A stretch of 39,496 nucleotides of DNA from IMG/VR virus record IMGVR_UViG_3300028610_000299, positions 1 through 39,496 of that record. One strand, 5' to 3'. Positions within the stretch are counted from its first letter, which is position 1. Every line of letters begins with the position of its first letter. The position numbers and the translations under genes were made by a program. Below are positions 1 through 8,830 of this stretch, in pieces. The DNA comes from a virus. The notes beneath the pieces are model-generated. The model searched no databases. It saw only the letters and a program-made list of their open reading frames with translations, and was not told the DNA's origin.

Positions 1-144
1 AGAGAAGCTATTGGTTACATTCGATGCCGATTCAGGAGGTTGGTTCTAGTGAGTTTGATTAGAGAAGTAGAGGTCACGAACACAGTTTCCGTAGATTCGG
101 TAAACAACGGACTGGAAAGTATTGGCAACTCAACTAGCACCCCG
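1..144. repeat. Terminal direct repeat, left copy
   Basis: Bases 1-144 are identical to bases 39353-39496, so the sequence closes into a 39,352-bp circle. Bases 1-49 hold the 3' end of the tail gene that is complete at 38955-39401, and bases 49-144 start the next gene. Because the repeat cuts through coding sequence, it looks more like the overlap produced when a circularly permuted (headful-packaged) genome is assembled than a dedicated terminal repeat. A true short direct terminal repeat cannot be excluded. Confidence 0.95.
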
Positions 145-1308
145 CTTGGTATCGGGATTGCGTTCCCTGGCGTATATGAAGACTCATTGAACTACAACAC
201 GATTACTGTTGGCATCACCTCCGACCAATCAAGCGCTGCGGATGGGTTAGTTATCGAGTGGAGCGATGACGGTATTACCCTGGTTCAGGACGATAGATTC
301 ACCATCTTTGCTAACGGAGGTAAGGTTTATACCTTCTCCCCTGCCAATCGGTATTTCAGGGTTGTATACACCAATGGAGGTGTCGCTCAGACCACCTTCA
401 GTCTGCAAACGATACTCAGAAAGGGAGGATTCAAAGCTTCTAGTCACAGATTGAAGGATTCTGTTATTGGTGATGATGATGCTGAGCTACAGAAAGCTGT
501 AATAACTGGAGAGAATCCATCTGGTATATTTAAAAACGTTAAGGTGAATAACGAAGATGCGCTATCTACCACCAGTTTCTTATTCGAAGTGGCGAGGGGG
601 AATATCTCAGGGATAAGAATGTTTTCGATTCCTGGCAGAAAGGACGGGCTTAGTAGCGCATTACTAGACGACCTAACGCAGATTCCCGGAACTATAGTTG
701 TTCCAGAGCCAGGAGGTATACAGCTGCAAGTTCTGTCTAGTAGCGCCGCAGACACATCCGCAGGTACTGGAGTGCAGACGCTGGACATTCATTACTTAGA
801 CACCAATGGGGATGAGCAGGAAGAAACCGTAATCATGAATGGGGTAACCCCAGTCAATACTGTGGCTACAAACATCGATTTTGTGCAGTGGATTCACACC
901 AAAACAGTTGGTAGCGGGGGGGTTGCTGCTGGGAATGTAAGTCTTGAGGATACTGGCGGAGCTGTTACTTACGAATATATGGCAGCAGGAGGCAATCAAT
1001 CACTGTCTGCTAAATACAAGGTGCCCAACGCTAAGACCGGATATGTGGTCGGGTGGCAAGTATCAGGAATCACAAAGAAGATTGACCTACGATTGAGGGC
1101 GACTGTTGAGAGATTCGATAGGTCTTTGATACCGGGGGTCTTCTTGTTTCAAGATATTATGGTTTTGAACGACGCAACTAGCGGATGGATACCGTTTGTG
1201 GTTCCACTAAAGATGCCAGCAGGGGCTGTGATCAAGCTGTCCGGCATATCTTCAGCGGCTGGGGGAGATGGGGCCGGGCAATTTGACATAATGGTCGTAG
1301 ACGATTGA
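49..1308 (+). CDS. Virion-associated protein, beta-rich, unknown role (tail region)
   Basis: A 419-residue protein starting at GTG 49. An AGGAGG at 34-39 precedes it, and the start overlaps the TAG of the preceding gene by one base (TAGTG), which implies translational coupling. An upstream TTG at 40 is in frame but sits on the Shine-Dalgarno. The protein lacks a signal peptide and is rich in G, S, T, V and I, typical of beta-structured phage adhesins or tail proteins. A central stretch around residues 245-270 (DIHYLDTNGDEQEETVIMNG) resembles a repeat unit seen in other phage tail and baseplate proteins. It lies between the gp10-like/needle-like genes and the ejection proteins, so a tail-tip or internal virion role is likely. 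No catalytic motif seen. Its first 96 bases are repeated at the window's right end. Confidence 0.85.
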   Translation: MSLIREVEVTNTVSVDSVNNGLESIGNSTSTPLGIGIAFPGVYEDSLNYNTITVGITSDQSSAADGLVIEWSDDGITLVQDDRFTIFANGGKVYTFSPANRYFRVVYTNGGVAQTTFSLQTILRKGGFKASSHRLKDSVIGDDDAELQKAVITGENPSGIFKNVKVNNEDALSTTSFLFEVARGNISGIRMFSIPGRKDGLSSALLDDLTQIPGTIVVPEPGGIQLQVLSSSAADTSAGTGVQTLDIHYLDTNGDEQEETVIMNGVTPVNTVATNIDFVQWIHTKTVGSGGVAAGNVSLEDTGGAVTYEYMAAGGNQSLSAKYKVPNAKTGYVVGWQVSGITKKIDLRLRATVERFDRSLIPGVFLFQDIMVLNDATSGWIPFVVPLKMPAGAVIKLSGISSAAGGDGAGQFDIMVVDD

Positions 1309-1327
1309 TGACGAGCAATGCGGGACA

Positions 1328-1690
1328 ATGATAAAGGAGCTGTCGGACCACGAAGAGGCGATTAAAGCCGGTCTATGCTTTAGCGACAATTATAGAGTCT
1401 ATGAATGGTCTGAAAATGGATACCGGGTGTACTTCTCGGCAACTCGACAAGGCAACGCAATGCCGATCCACATAGCAGCCGAAAGAGACAGCCGAAGGTG
1501 CTTGAGATTGGCTTCTAATGAATTCTGTGAGTACCTTTTCGAAGAGTACGATTGGTGCGATGTGGTGATAGGGGCGATAGTGTCGGCCTCTGTGGTAAAC
1601 TTGGCTAAGAAGTGCGGGTTCACATATTTGACTGATGTAGAGATTCACACAGGCGAGATAGCGGCAGTCTATTCGAGGTCAAGACAATGA
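1328..1690 (+). CDS. GNAT-like internal virion protein (gp14-position)
   Basis: A 120-residue protein with the layout of a degenerate GNAT fold. A strand ending in PIHIAAERDSRR (about residues 45-58) is followed by a long helix, then a hydrophobic strand (VVIGAIVSASVVNLAKKCGF, about 80-99), where acetyltransferases carry their NxxAxxFYxxxGF-like ending. Small GNAT-like proteins occupy this position before the ejection genes in several podoviruses, where they are treated as internal virion proteins rather than enzymes. The Shine-Dalgarno is weak (CGGGA). The end overlaps the next ATG by four bases (ATGA at 1687-1690). The GNAT assignment rests on pattern recognition alone. Confidence 0.7.
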   Translation: MIKELSDHEEAIKAGLCFSDNYRVYEWSENGYRVYFSATRQGNAMPIHIAAERDSRRCLRLASNEFCEYLFEEYDWCDVVIGAIVSASVVNLAKKCGFTYLTDVEIHTGEIAAVYSRSRQ

Positions 1691-2457
1691 CAGGTTTTAT
1701 CAGGAAAACAGTTGGCAGTATTACCGGCTCTACAAAAGCAGGAGAAGCTGCAGAGCGAGGGGCGGCAACGGCTGCGGAATCTCAGCGTGAAGCGCTGGAT
1801 TACCTGAAAGAGCGTGAAGCCCTGCCGCAGCAGTATCGAGAAGCTGGTCTGGGTCAGCTCGCAGGAATCTACGGCCTTGAGGGTGGAGATCCGGATGCGC
1901 TGGCCAGACTTGAGCGCTCGCCTATCTACGAAGCCATTATGTCCAGCGCCGATATCGGAGAAGAGTCTGTTTTGGCAACCGCTAGCCAAAGAGGCATGAC
2001 CCGATCGGGCGACGTTGCCTATGATCTGGCCGACTACAACGCCAGACTGAAGCAGCAAGCACTGATGGGTGGATTGCAGGGAATCCAAGGAATGGCACAG
2101 CTTCCGTCGATGGCTACTCAGATTGCACAAGGTATTAGCGGTGTCGGGCAAACACTAGCCCAAGGCCAGATTGCTAAAGGTCAGGCTGCACAGGCTGGTA
2201 TGGGCATGGTTTTAGGCGCTGCCGCACAAGGCGCTGCTGCTTTCTCAGACTCTCGCCTAAAGATCAACGTGGTGGCTAAAGGCAAGCGTAACGGCCATGA
2301 GTGGTTTTCTTGGGACTGGAACCGCCTAGCCAAGAAGCTTGGGCTTGAAGGCAAAGGAGAGGGCGTTATCGCTGACAAAGTTGAAAAGTACATGCCTGAA
2401 GCCGTTAAAGTTCACCAAGGCTTCAAAACAGTCGATTACGACATGCTGGGGGTTTGA
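1687..2457 (+). CDS. gp7-like DNA ejection protein with C-terminal S74-type chaperone tail
   Basis: A 256-residue protein in the place of P22 gp7 (229 aa), the first of three ejected proteins. Residues 15-60 are Ala/Glu/Gln-rich and helical. Residues 125-185 are Gly/Ala/Gln-rich and weakly hydrophobic, as in other ejection proteins that enter the envelope. Residues 186-256 match the core of intramolecular chaperones (peptidase S74): FSDSRLKINV at 186-195, an aromatic WFSWDW block, GVIADKVEKYMPEAV, and a final TVDYDML. The Ser/Lys pair in SDSRLK is where self-cleaving members cut. The start overlaps the preceding stop (ATGA). Confidence 0.82.
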   Translation: MTGFIRKTVGSITGSTKAGEAAERGAATAAESQREALDYLKEREALPQQYREAGLGQLAGIYGLEGGDPDALARLERSPIYEAIMSSADIGEESVLATASQRGMTRSGDVAYDLADYNARLKQQALMGGLQGIQGMAQLPSMATQIAQGISGVGQTLAQGQIAKGQAAQAGMGMVLGAAAQGAAAFSDSRLKINVVAKGKRNGHEWFSWDWNRLAKKLGLEGKGEGVIADKVEKYMPEAVKVHQGFKTVDYDMLGV

Positions 2458-2459
2458 TC

Positions 2460-2966
2460 ATGGCTCAGAAAGAGCCCAGCCAAGTCCGGATAAAAGAGCT
2501 GTTCTCCTATAAAAACGGAAGCCTGGTCAGGAAAAAGTTGTCGTCTGGGATGAGCAACACAGAGAGTGTCGGTGACATCGTAGGAGGTGAGGACAATCTG
2601 GGGTATCTTGTTTCTGCTGTAGACATGAGGACTTGCAAGGTTTCGCGTCTGGTATGGATATGGCACCACGGCTCAATTGACGGCCTAGAGATTGACCACA
2701 TCAACGGCATCCGGTCTGACAACAGAATAAGGAATCTACGCGCCGTTACTAAGCAAGAGAATTTGAAGAACAAGCGCAAATACGAAAACAATCGCAGCGG
2801 GGTTACAGGGGTGTCTTGGTATAAGTCCAAAAACAAATGGATTGCCAAAATATCCTGTGGGAACAAGTCATTCTCACTCGGCTATCACAGCGACTTCTTC
2901 GAAGCTGTCTGCGCCAGAAAGTCAGCAGAGAGAAAGCACGGATTCCATTATAACCACGGGTTTTAG
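2460..2966 (+). CDS. Free-standing HNH homing endonuclease with AP2-like DNA-binding region
   Basis: A 168-residue protein starting at ATG 2460, just after the upstream TGA (2455-2457). Residues 77-95 (EIDHINGIRSDNRIRNLR) form the HNH core: paired D79-H80, then conserved asparagines. Residues 112-160 (SGVTGVSW...W.AKISCG...LGYHSDFFEA) match the AP2-like domain usually found behind the HNH in phage homing enzymes. It sits between two ejection-protein genes that are adjacent in P22 (gp7, gp20). This points to a selfish insertion that leaves the neighbouring genes intact. It would nick or cut DNA at the cognate site in phages lacking the gene. Confidence 0.9.
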   Translation: MAQKEPSQVRIKELFSYKNGSLVRKKLSSGMSNTESVGDIVGGEDNLGYLVSAVDMRTCKVSRLVWIWHHGSIDGLEIDHINGIRSDNRIRNLRAVTKQENLKNKRKYENNRSGVTGVSWYKSKNKWIAKISCGNKSFSLGYHSDFFEAVCARKSAERKHGFHYNHGF

Positions 2967-2974
2967 GTGAGATT

Positions 2975-4381
2975 ATGGCAGCACAGGTGAGCAACCCCTA
3001 CTTTGTCGATCCGATGGGCGGATACGGCCCGGCTATTATCCAAGGTATCGGAGGTATCGCTAAAGGATACCGGGAACAGCAGGCGGAAGAGCAGGCTGCG
3101 CAGGCCAAACAGGCTATGGCAACAGAGGCGCAATCTGCGTTCGATTCTGGTGATCCCAATCAAGTCGCGAGCCTGATGATGAAGTATCCAGATATGCGCG
3201 ATACCATCACGGCAGCGGTCGGGCATCGTGACGAGGCCACCAAGCAGAACATGTCTTCCACTATCCGCGCTATCCTGGCTAACCCAGACAAGGCTGGACA
3301 GATCATGCAGAGCCGGGTCGATTCTCTGGGCCAGGTTTACGGCGATGACGTTGATATGTACGACACGCTTGGCAGCATCGAGGAGTACAAACAAGATCCT
3401 GAAGGCTTCTTGAATAAAGTTGAAATGATGGCTCCGGCCTATCTGGATGAGCAGGAGTGGAAGGCTTATAGCGAGAAGCGGAAGCCAAAGGAAGGATTTA
3501 CTCTTGGGCCGGGGCAGCAGAGGTTCGATGCACAAGGAAAGCCGATCGCTGGAGTCGCTCCAAAGCCGGTAGCATTCCAGCTAAAGCCAGGAGAGCAAAG
3601 GTATGAAGATGGAAAGCTTGTTGCCACTGGGGCTCCAGTAGCTGCTCCCACCACTCCCCCGGCGCTGCTGGCAGGTCTTGACTCACAGGTCGCATCGCAG
3701 GCAGGCGCAGCATTTGTAGCCGCTGGTGGAGGTAAGGACGGGGTAGCAGCGCTAGGCAAGGTTATCGATTCCGCAGGAGAGCAGCAGCGCCGTATAGCGT
3801 CACCTCAGATTCTAGAACAGAATTTTCCCAAAGCTTCAGGGGCAGAGTTACAACAACTCCAGGCGACTATGGACGCCGCTAAAACAACAGAGTCAGGTCT
3901 TAAAGAAGCTCAGAAGATAAGGACTGACCAGATACGGCTGAAAAAGGGCAAAGAATTCCAATTACGCGCTATAGATCTGCTAACAAGCATTCTTGAAAAC
4001 CCGGAGTTGGCAGATGTTATAGGCGGGCAAGAAGGAACAGGGGAAGGATTCTTTTTTGGCAAGCAGATCTATAGCGACTTTGAAGCAGACGCGGTTTCTG
4101 ACATTGAAGAGGCTACCAGTATCCTAACCAGTGGCAACTTAGACTTACTGAGCGGCGTATTATCAGATACAGACATCGGTCTTTTGAAAGATCTATCATC
4201 CGGCGCTTTGAAACGAGTCAGGAGCGAAAAAAGATTCAGGGCAGACGTTCAAAAACTGATTGAAAAATTATCCTCCAAGCTGGTAGTGACAGTAGACGAT
4301 ACCGAGACAGACAGACAGGGCGGTGATGTAAACCAGAGACGAGAAAGGCTAGAAGAATTGCGTGCAAGAGCGAGGCAATAA
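2975..4381 (+). CDS. gp20-like DNA ejection protein
   Basis: 468 residues, against 471 for P22 gp20. The N-terminus (NPYFVDPMGGYGPAIIQGIG) is Gly-rich. It is followed by a highly charged, Gln/Ala-rich helical region (residues 30-60), an (A/P/G)-rich middle around 185-240, and a helical C-terminus ending in Arg/Glu-rich sequence. This is the composition of P22-type proteins that are ejected with the genome and help form a conduit across the cell envelope. Its place between the gp7-like and gp16-like genes supports the call. AGGTGAGATT precedes ATG 2975. Confidence 0.82.
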   Translation: MAAQVSNPYFVDPMGGYGPAIIQGIGGIAKGYREQQAEEQAAQAKQAMATEAQSAFDSGDPNQVASLMMKYPDMRDTITAAVGHRDEATKQNMSSTIRAILANPDKAGQIMQSRVDSLGQVYGDDVDMYDTLGSIEEYKQDPEGFLNKVEMMAPAYLDEQEWKAYSEKRKPKEGFTLGPGQQRFDAQGKPIAGVAPKPVAFQLKPGEQRYEDGKLVATGAPVAAPTTPPALLAGLDSQVASQAGAAFVAAGGGKDGVAALGKVIDSAGEQQRRIASPQILEQNFPKASGAELQQLQATMDAAKTTESGLKEAQKIRTDQIRLKKGKEFQLRAIDLLTSILENPELADVIGGQEGTGEGFFFGKQIYSDFEADAVSDIEEATSILTSGNLDLLSGVLSDTDIGLLKDLSSGALKRVRSEKRFRADVQKLIEKLSSKLVVTVDDTETDRQGGDVNQRRERLEELRARARQ

Positions 4382-4383
4382 TC

Positions 4384-6348
4384 ATGGCTTTGACTGCCGA
4401 AGAATTACAGGAAATGGCTTCATTAGCTCAAGAGATTGGCGATGAACAGGCAGAGCTAGAAGCCTTGGAGCAGCTAGGTGCTATGGGCGCTCTTGGTCAG
4501 CCTGAACAAGTTGCGCAACAGCCTGATTTCCCTGGTGCTGCCATTATTGAGCCAGCGAGAGCTGTTGGCTCGGCCTTCGCTCGCCAGATCGGGGGAGGCA
4601 TTGCTGGCATAGCTGGTGCGTTAACCCCTGGGCTACCGCAGGGTGCAGGCGCTGAGATTGTAAGGGAGACCCAAGCCGGTGCATTCCAACCCACCACAGC
4701 ATCAGGACAGGCGGGCCTACAGACTCTGGGTGATCTTGTACAGGCAGGAGTAGACATTGTTAGTCTGCCTATTGCCGGTCTTGCTGGGATAGCAGAACTG
4801 GCACGTACAGGAGGCGATATTTCTTCAGCTGTGAACCAGATAAGAGATATCCAACAAAAAGGCATTCCTAGGGTTGCAGGCGAACAAGTATTGAGCGCCA
4901 CAGGAAGCCCTTTGGCTGCCACTGCTGCTGAAACTGCATTGGCCGGTGGTGGTGAATTACTGGCACTTAGAGGGGCGGGAGGCGCAGCAGGCGCGGCAGG
5001 AAGGGCAACTCAGGCAGCACCAGCAGCAGCACAAGCCGGTCGAGAACTAGCAACTCAGGTATTCCAAAGACAATCACCGACTAAGCAGCGTATAGCCAGG
5101 CTCTTACAAGAAGGGTCAAGAGATGTCTCCAGATCAGGGGTGACAGACGTTGAAACAGCAGGGTTCAGGCTTGCGGCTCCAGGACAAGCAGCACCAGCAC
5201 AACCGACAAGACTTCAAGAGTTTCTTAACGTTGGAGGGCCTAGGGTAGAGGCTGTTCCAGCTGCTCAGGACGCAATAAGACAAGGGTTCGATAAAGGCGT
5301 AATTGCCCCCATTCAGGCATCGACGGCATCCGATAAAGCTAAGATGCTGAAAATGGTACAGATCATGGAGCGAGGCAAGCAGAATAAGTTGTTTGCGGCC
5401 AAGAATCGCCCTAGTGATGTCGCAGGGGACACTCTTTTACAGCGGGTGAAGGCAATACGAACAGCAAACAGAAGCGCAGGCACAGATATTGACCGTGTTG
5501 CAAAGAGCTTAGAGGGCCAGGAATTAGACATCTTGCCCGCGATCACAACGTTTGGCGAAAAGCTTGATGATCTGGGAGTATTGCTAAGATCCAATGGAGA
5601 AGGCGGCTTTACTCCTGATTTCAAGCTATCTCAGCTATCACCAGGCGACAGGGGGCCGGTGAAAGAAGTCATCCGCCAGATGAACATTAGAGGCGCTGGC
5701 GGTGTAGACGCGCTTGATGTTCACAAGATGAAACGTATCATTGATAACAACGTAACGTTCGGCAAAGTAAAGACCGGAATTAGTGGTGATGCAGAGAGAG
5801 TTTTAAAAGAGTTCAGAACCAACCTAGACGAAGCGCTTGATACAACCTTTCCCGCTTACAATGCCGCCAATGTTAAATATAGCGAAACCATAGGCGCTTT
5901 AAATGCTATCCAGGACGTTGCAGGCAAGAAGATGGATCTGTCAGGCGGCAATGCTGATAAGGCTCTAGGGACGCTGCTAAGGCGAACCCTGAGCAATGCG
6001 CAGTCTAGGATAAGGCTGGTCGATTCTATTGACGAGATCGAATCGGTTGTTGATAAGCATGGCGGCACCGCGTTTCCTAGAATCGAGGGGCCGGGGCTAG
6101 GTCGTGACGATCTTTTGACTCAGGTTCTGTTTGTGGATGAATTGGATTCTGTCTTTGGCCCAGTGGCTAGGACGTCATTCCAGGGTCAAATAGATCAAGC
6201 CTTAAAACAAGGAGTGAGAGGCGTAACAACTAAAGAAGGGGCTGTTGACATTGCTCTTACAGCCGCAGGGAAAGCCGCAGAAAGAGTAAGAGGCATAGAC
6301 GAGGCTGGAGCATTCAAGGCCATCAAAGAGTTGCTGAAGGGCCAGTAA
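4384..6348 (+). CDS. gp16-like DNA ejection protein
   Basis: 654 residues, against 609 for P22 gp16, and last of the three ejection genes. It has an acidic N-terminus (MALTAEELQEMASLAQEIGDEQAELEALEQ) and Gly/Ala-rich, moderately hydrophobic stretches at about 60-150 and 165-215, which could insert into membranes. Beyond residue 250 there is a long helical domain. No lytic transglycosylase motif was found, so it probably acts in DNA translocation and not wall digestion. It begins two bases after the preceding stop. Confidence 0.8.
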   Translation: MALTAEELQEMASLAQEIGDEQAELEALEQLGAMGALGQPEQVAQQPDFPGAAIIEPARAVGSAFARQIGGGIAGIAGALTPGLPQGAGAEIVRETQAGAFQPTTASGQAGLQTLGDLVQAGVDIVSLPIAGLAGIAELARTGGDISSAVNQIRDIQQKGIPRVAGEQVLSATGSPLAATAAETALAGGGELLALRGAGGAAGAAGRATQAAPAAAQAGRELATQVFQRQSPTKQRIARLLQEGSRDVSRSGVTDVETAGFRLAAPGQAAPAQPTRLQEFLNVGGPRVEAVPAAQDAIRQGFDKGVIAPIQASTASDKAKMLKMVQIMERGKQNKLFAAKNRPSDVAGDTLLQRVKAIRTANRSAGTDIDRVAKSLEGQELDILPAITTFGEKLDDLGVLLRSNGEGGFTPDFKLSQLSPGDRGPVKEVIRQMNIRGAGGVDALDVHKMKRIIDNNVTFGKVKTGISGDAERVLKEFRTNLDEALDTTFPAYNAANVKYSETIGALNAIQDVAGKKMDLSGGNADKALGTLLRRTLSNAQSRIRLVDSIDEIESVVDKHGGTAFPRIEGPGLGRDDLLTQVLFVDELDSVFGPVARTSFQGQIDQALKQGVRGVTTKEGAVDIALTAAGKAAERVRGIDEAGAFKAIKELLKGQ

Positions 6349-6491
6349 TGAAGACACAGACATGGTTGCTATTAATCATCGCGGGATTAGTTTTGTCACC
6401 TTATGCCGGTTCCTTGATGGTGGGTCTATACGTTTTTAATTATACAAGCGCTGTAATGTTAGGGTGGTGGCGCATGCATAAAAGCAATTAA
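6348..6491 (+). CDS. Small two-segment membrane protein
   Basis: A 47-residue ORF read directly from the sequence, sharing one base with the preceding stop (TAATG). It has two hydrophobic segments (WLLLIIAGLVLSPYAG and LMVGLYVFNYTSAVMLGWW), joined closely, and a basic tail (RMHKSN). It is coupled to the gp16-like gene and sits just before the tailspike, a region that in P22 carries superinfection-exclusion and regulatory genes. A function cannot be assigned. A role in excluding other phages at the inner membrane would be speculation. Confidence 0.6.
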   Translation: MKTQTWLLLIIAGLVLSPYAGSLMVGLYVFNYTSAVMLGWWRMHKSN

Positions 6492-6537
6492 TGAAGCAAA
6501 ACCAAAACCCATAAATTAAATCTATAAGGGTATCACC

Positions 6538-8490
6538 ATGGCACTTAACACAGTATCACTACCGTTCGGATATTACCCCGACCCTACTAAGGGCCGGCCT
6601 GTATTCAATGGCTCTATCTTCATTGGCGAGCCTGATCTAGATCCGACAATCCTTGCTAATCAGAAGACGATCACTATCCGACAAGAAGGGGTTGATACAC
6701 CATCCGTTCCGCAGCCAATTTCTACAAGTGCGGGCGGTGTTCCTGTGTTCAACGGGTCGCCTGCAGAGATACTGGTTGGCGGCTCTTATTCGATGGCTGT
6801 GCTTAACGCACAAGACGTTCAGGTTTACTATGTCGCAAATAACTTTGCGGCTGCGTCCGATGAGGTTACGTCTGACTTCGATACTGTTGCTGACATGGTT
6901 GCATCATCACCTTCAGCTGGCGTTTTAGTCAAAACCAAAGGCTACACAACTTCCGGAGATGGCGGCGGTGCGATCTACCTAATACAGACAGCAGCAGAGT
7001 TTGGCGGTACTCCTGACGAGCTCGGAGACCACACACTAGCTAATGGGAACGTAGCTGTATTACAACATTCAGGGACTGTCAATGTAAGGAAATATGGCGC
7101 CCAGCTAGGAGGTAGTGGTGGTAGTGATGATTTGGCATCTTTCGATGCCGCATTAGCTGCTGCAGATATTGTCACATATGATGCATCTTGCTTTGCCTCT
7201 GGGACGATTCAAATACCTAGACAGACAACATTAAAAAGCACAAGTGAAGAAGCTCATCTAATCTTTGGCTCTTTCGTAGGTGCGCCGATTGTTCAGCTTA
7301 TAGGTACTCATAGCAAAGCTGAAACTGTTGGTATTGGTGCTATTGGTGCAAGACTGAATAGTTCGTTCGACAATCTAGCTACAGGGATTTTAGTTGGTGG
7401 GACAGGAGCTGCGTCCATATTAACTTATGCAAGCGTAAACAATTGCGTAGTAAAAGATCAACCAGGGCATGGTATTTATTATGCTACACAAAGCCCAGGT
7501 GGCAAGGTTGCTCAGAATATAGCAACTGAGTGTAGGGGTCATGCTTTCATATTTGATGATGGAACAACTCTAGGCACTGTAACTTCTAGAGTGGGCCTGA
7601 TAAAAATATCTAATAATATTGCTCAAAGTTGTGGAGGCTACGGTCTTGCAACAGCGCCTAATGCGGGTGGTTCGTGTTTCAGATTGAACATTGACAACCA
7701 CGAAGTCACAGACTGTGCATGGAATAATACAGAGATAACTACTTTAGTCCAAGACGCTCTTGTATTTCTAGGTGGGCAAAATATAACTTGGAGGGCAGGG
7801 GCTGTTAATGATGCTTTGTGGGCATCAACAACTTTAAATAATGGACAGACTCGGTTTGCAAAAGCGCAAAAAGGGAATGGCATGGTTATTGGTGGTAGTT
7901 GTGAGTCTATCTCTTTAATTGTACCAAGATGGCTAACTCTAACAGACGCATTAGCTATTAATGTAGGTACTGATGGCCTAACAATTGACCACCATTTCAT
8001 GGGTGCCAGTACTGTAGCAACCGGAATTCATGTTATTTCGGGCACCCATAAAAATACCAATTTAAAGATCAGTAGCGATACCACGACAACACCAGTGCTA
8101 AATTCAACGTCTAATGAATTTGTTGCGACTATTGATGATCGTGAGACTGTGTTTAAGGGCAGCGCGGGAGGCTATTCTATTGGTGATACCTCTGCCGCTA
8201 CTATCGGCGGCGGCGGTTTAAATATAACTTCAACCGTTATAAACATGACCGGCGAGGGTGATGTAGCAGATACTGTTAACTTCCTAAAACCAGGAGGTAA
8301 CGCCTCGGTAATTCGTGACGGAGACATCATTACCTTAGTAAATAGGAATGCATATAACATAACTGTAGCCAGCACAGGAACGGCCCCTGGAGCACTAACA
8401 CCAATCCAAGTTAAATCAGCCAGTGTCGTATTAACAACTGACCAGACTTGGACGGGTAGAGTTATAGACGGGTTTTGCCGGGAGGTTTAA
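6538..8490 (+). CDS. Tailspike with P22-type head-binding domain
   Basis: 650 residues, against 667 for P22 gp9. Residues 1-105 fit the P22 tailspike N-terminal head-binding domain: a short lead, then RPVFNGSIFIGEPDLDP, ANQKTITIRQEG, PISTSAGGVPVFNGSPAEI and SMAVLNAQDVQVYYVANN, matching the order and spacing of that family. Residues 170-540 are Gly/Asn/Val-rich with irregular repeats, as in a right-handed parallel beta-helix that binds and often cleaves surface polysaccharide. The C-terminus (about 560-650) is beta-rich and ends in Cys-Arg-Glu-Val. The receptor is not predictable. Last large gene of the late operon, with AAGGG before ATG. Confidence 0.9.
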   Translation: MALNTVSLPFGYYPDPTKGRPVFNGSIFIGEPDLDPTILANQKTITIRQEGVDTPSVPQPISTSAGGVPVFNGSPAEILVGGSYSMAVLNAQDVQVYYVANNFAAASDEVTSDFDTVADMVASSPSAGVLVKTKGYTTSGDGGGAIYLIQTAAEFGGTPDELGDHTLANGNVAVLQHSGTVNVRKYGAQLGGSGGSDDLASFDAALAAADIVTYDASCFASGTIQIPRQTTLKSTSEEAHLIFGSFVGAPIVQLIGTHSKAETVGIGAIGARLNSSFDNLATGILVGGTGAASILTYASVNNCVVKDQPGHGIYYATQSPGGKVAQNIATECRGHAFIFDDGTTLGTVTSRVGLIKISNNIAQSCGGYGLATAPNAGGSCFRLNIDNHEVTDCAWNNTEITTLVQDALVFLGGQNITWRAGAVNDALWASTTLNNGQTRFAKAQKGNGMVIGGSCESISLIVPRWLTLTDALAINVGTDGLTIDHHFMGASTVATGIHVISGTHKNTNLKISSDTTTTPVLNSTSNEFVATIDDRETVFKGSAGGYSIGDTSAATIGGGGLNITSTVINMTGEGDVADTVNFLKPGGNASVIRDGDIITLVNRNAYNITVASTGTAPGALTPIQVKSASVVLTTDQTWTGRVIDGFCREV

Positions 8491-8491
8491 C

Positions 8492-8548
8492 ATGAATTAT
8501 CCAGATAGCCCAGACGATTATGTCATAGACGATTGGTTGATCGCATAA
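8492..8548 (+). CDS. Possible 18-residue micro-ORF after the tailspike
   Basis: ATG 8492 opens an 18-codon frame (MNYPDSPDDYVIDDWLIA), very acidic. A near-perfect Shine-Dalgarno (GGGAGG at 8480-8485) lies six bases upstream, overlapping the tailspike's last codons. A terminator follows within five bases. Such a strong initiation signal for no visible gene suggests real translation, but chance cannot be excluded. Confidence 0.4.
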   Translation: MNYPDSPDDYVIDDWLIA

Positions 8549-8552
8549 AACG

Positions 8553-8574
8553 AAGGGCCGTTACAGGCCCTTTT
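8553..8574. terminator. Intrinsic terminator between convergent operons
   Basis: A 7-bp stem (AAGGGCC, 8553-8559, with GGCCCTT, 8566-8572) encloses a 6-base loop and continues into TT. It ends the rightward late operon. In the other direction the hairpin is followed by TTCGTTTT, so it may also stop the leftward operon whose last gene ends at 8598. Confidence 0.8.
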
Positions 8575-8597
8575 CTATTGCAGTCCGGTTCAACATA

Positions 8598-8789
8598 TCA
8601 ATCTGCAATAACCTTAAAGCATATGATGTTTTCGTTTTCTATGCGCTCCCAGCAAAACTCGCCCGCAAGAGTCAGGGTCTTTTTTATCCCCTGTCTGGGC
8701 ATCCTCCATACGACTTCCACCCAGTCGCGCCCGTCACAAGGCATCTTGTCACCAATGAATCCTTTGTATCTCGGGTTGTCGTCCATCAT
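8598..8789 (-). CDS. Small protein of unknown function
   Basis: A 63-residue protein, the last gene of the leftward operon. It starts at one of two adjacent ATGs (8789 or 8786), behind AAAGGATGA. It contains VEVVWRMPRQG and ends in CFKVIAD, looking like a compact mixed alpha/beta domain with two Cys. No recognisable family. Confidence 0.55.
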   Translation of the reverse strand: MMDDNPRYKGFIGDKMPCDGRDWVEVVWRMPRQGIKKTLTLAGEFCWERIENENIICFKVIAD

Positions 8790-8830
8790 TCATCCTTTGG
8801 GTATCTATCTGCCGATAGTTGGCGAGGCTG

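Noticed and set aside
40-48. TTG start of the first gene at 40
   Set aside because: It lies on the Shine-Dalgarno of the better GTG start at 49, which is coupled to the preceding stop.
1669-2151. 160-codon minus-strand ORF opposite the gp7-like gene
   Set aside because: It is antisense to a well-supported virion gene, with no minus-strand neighbours or ribosome site.
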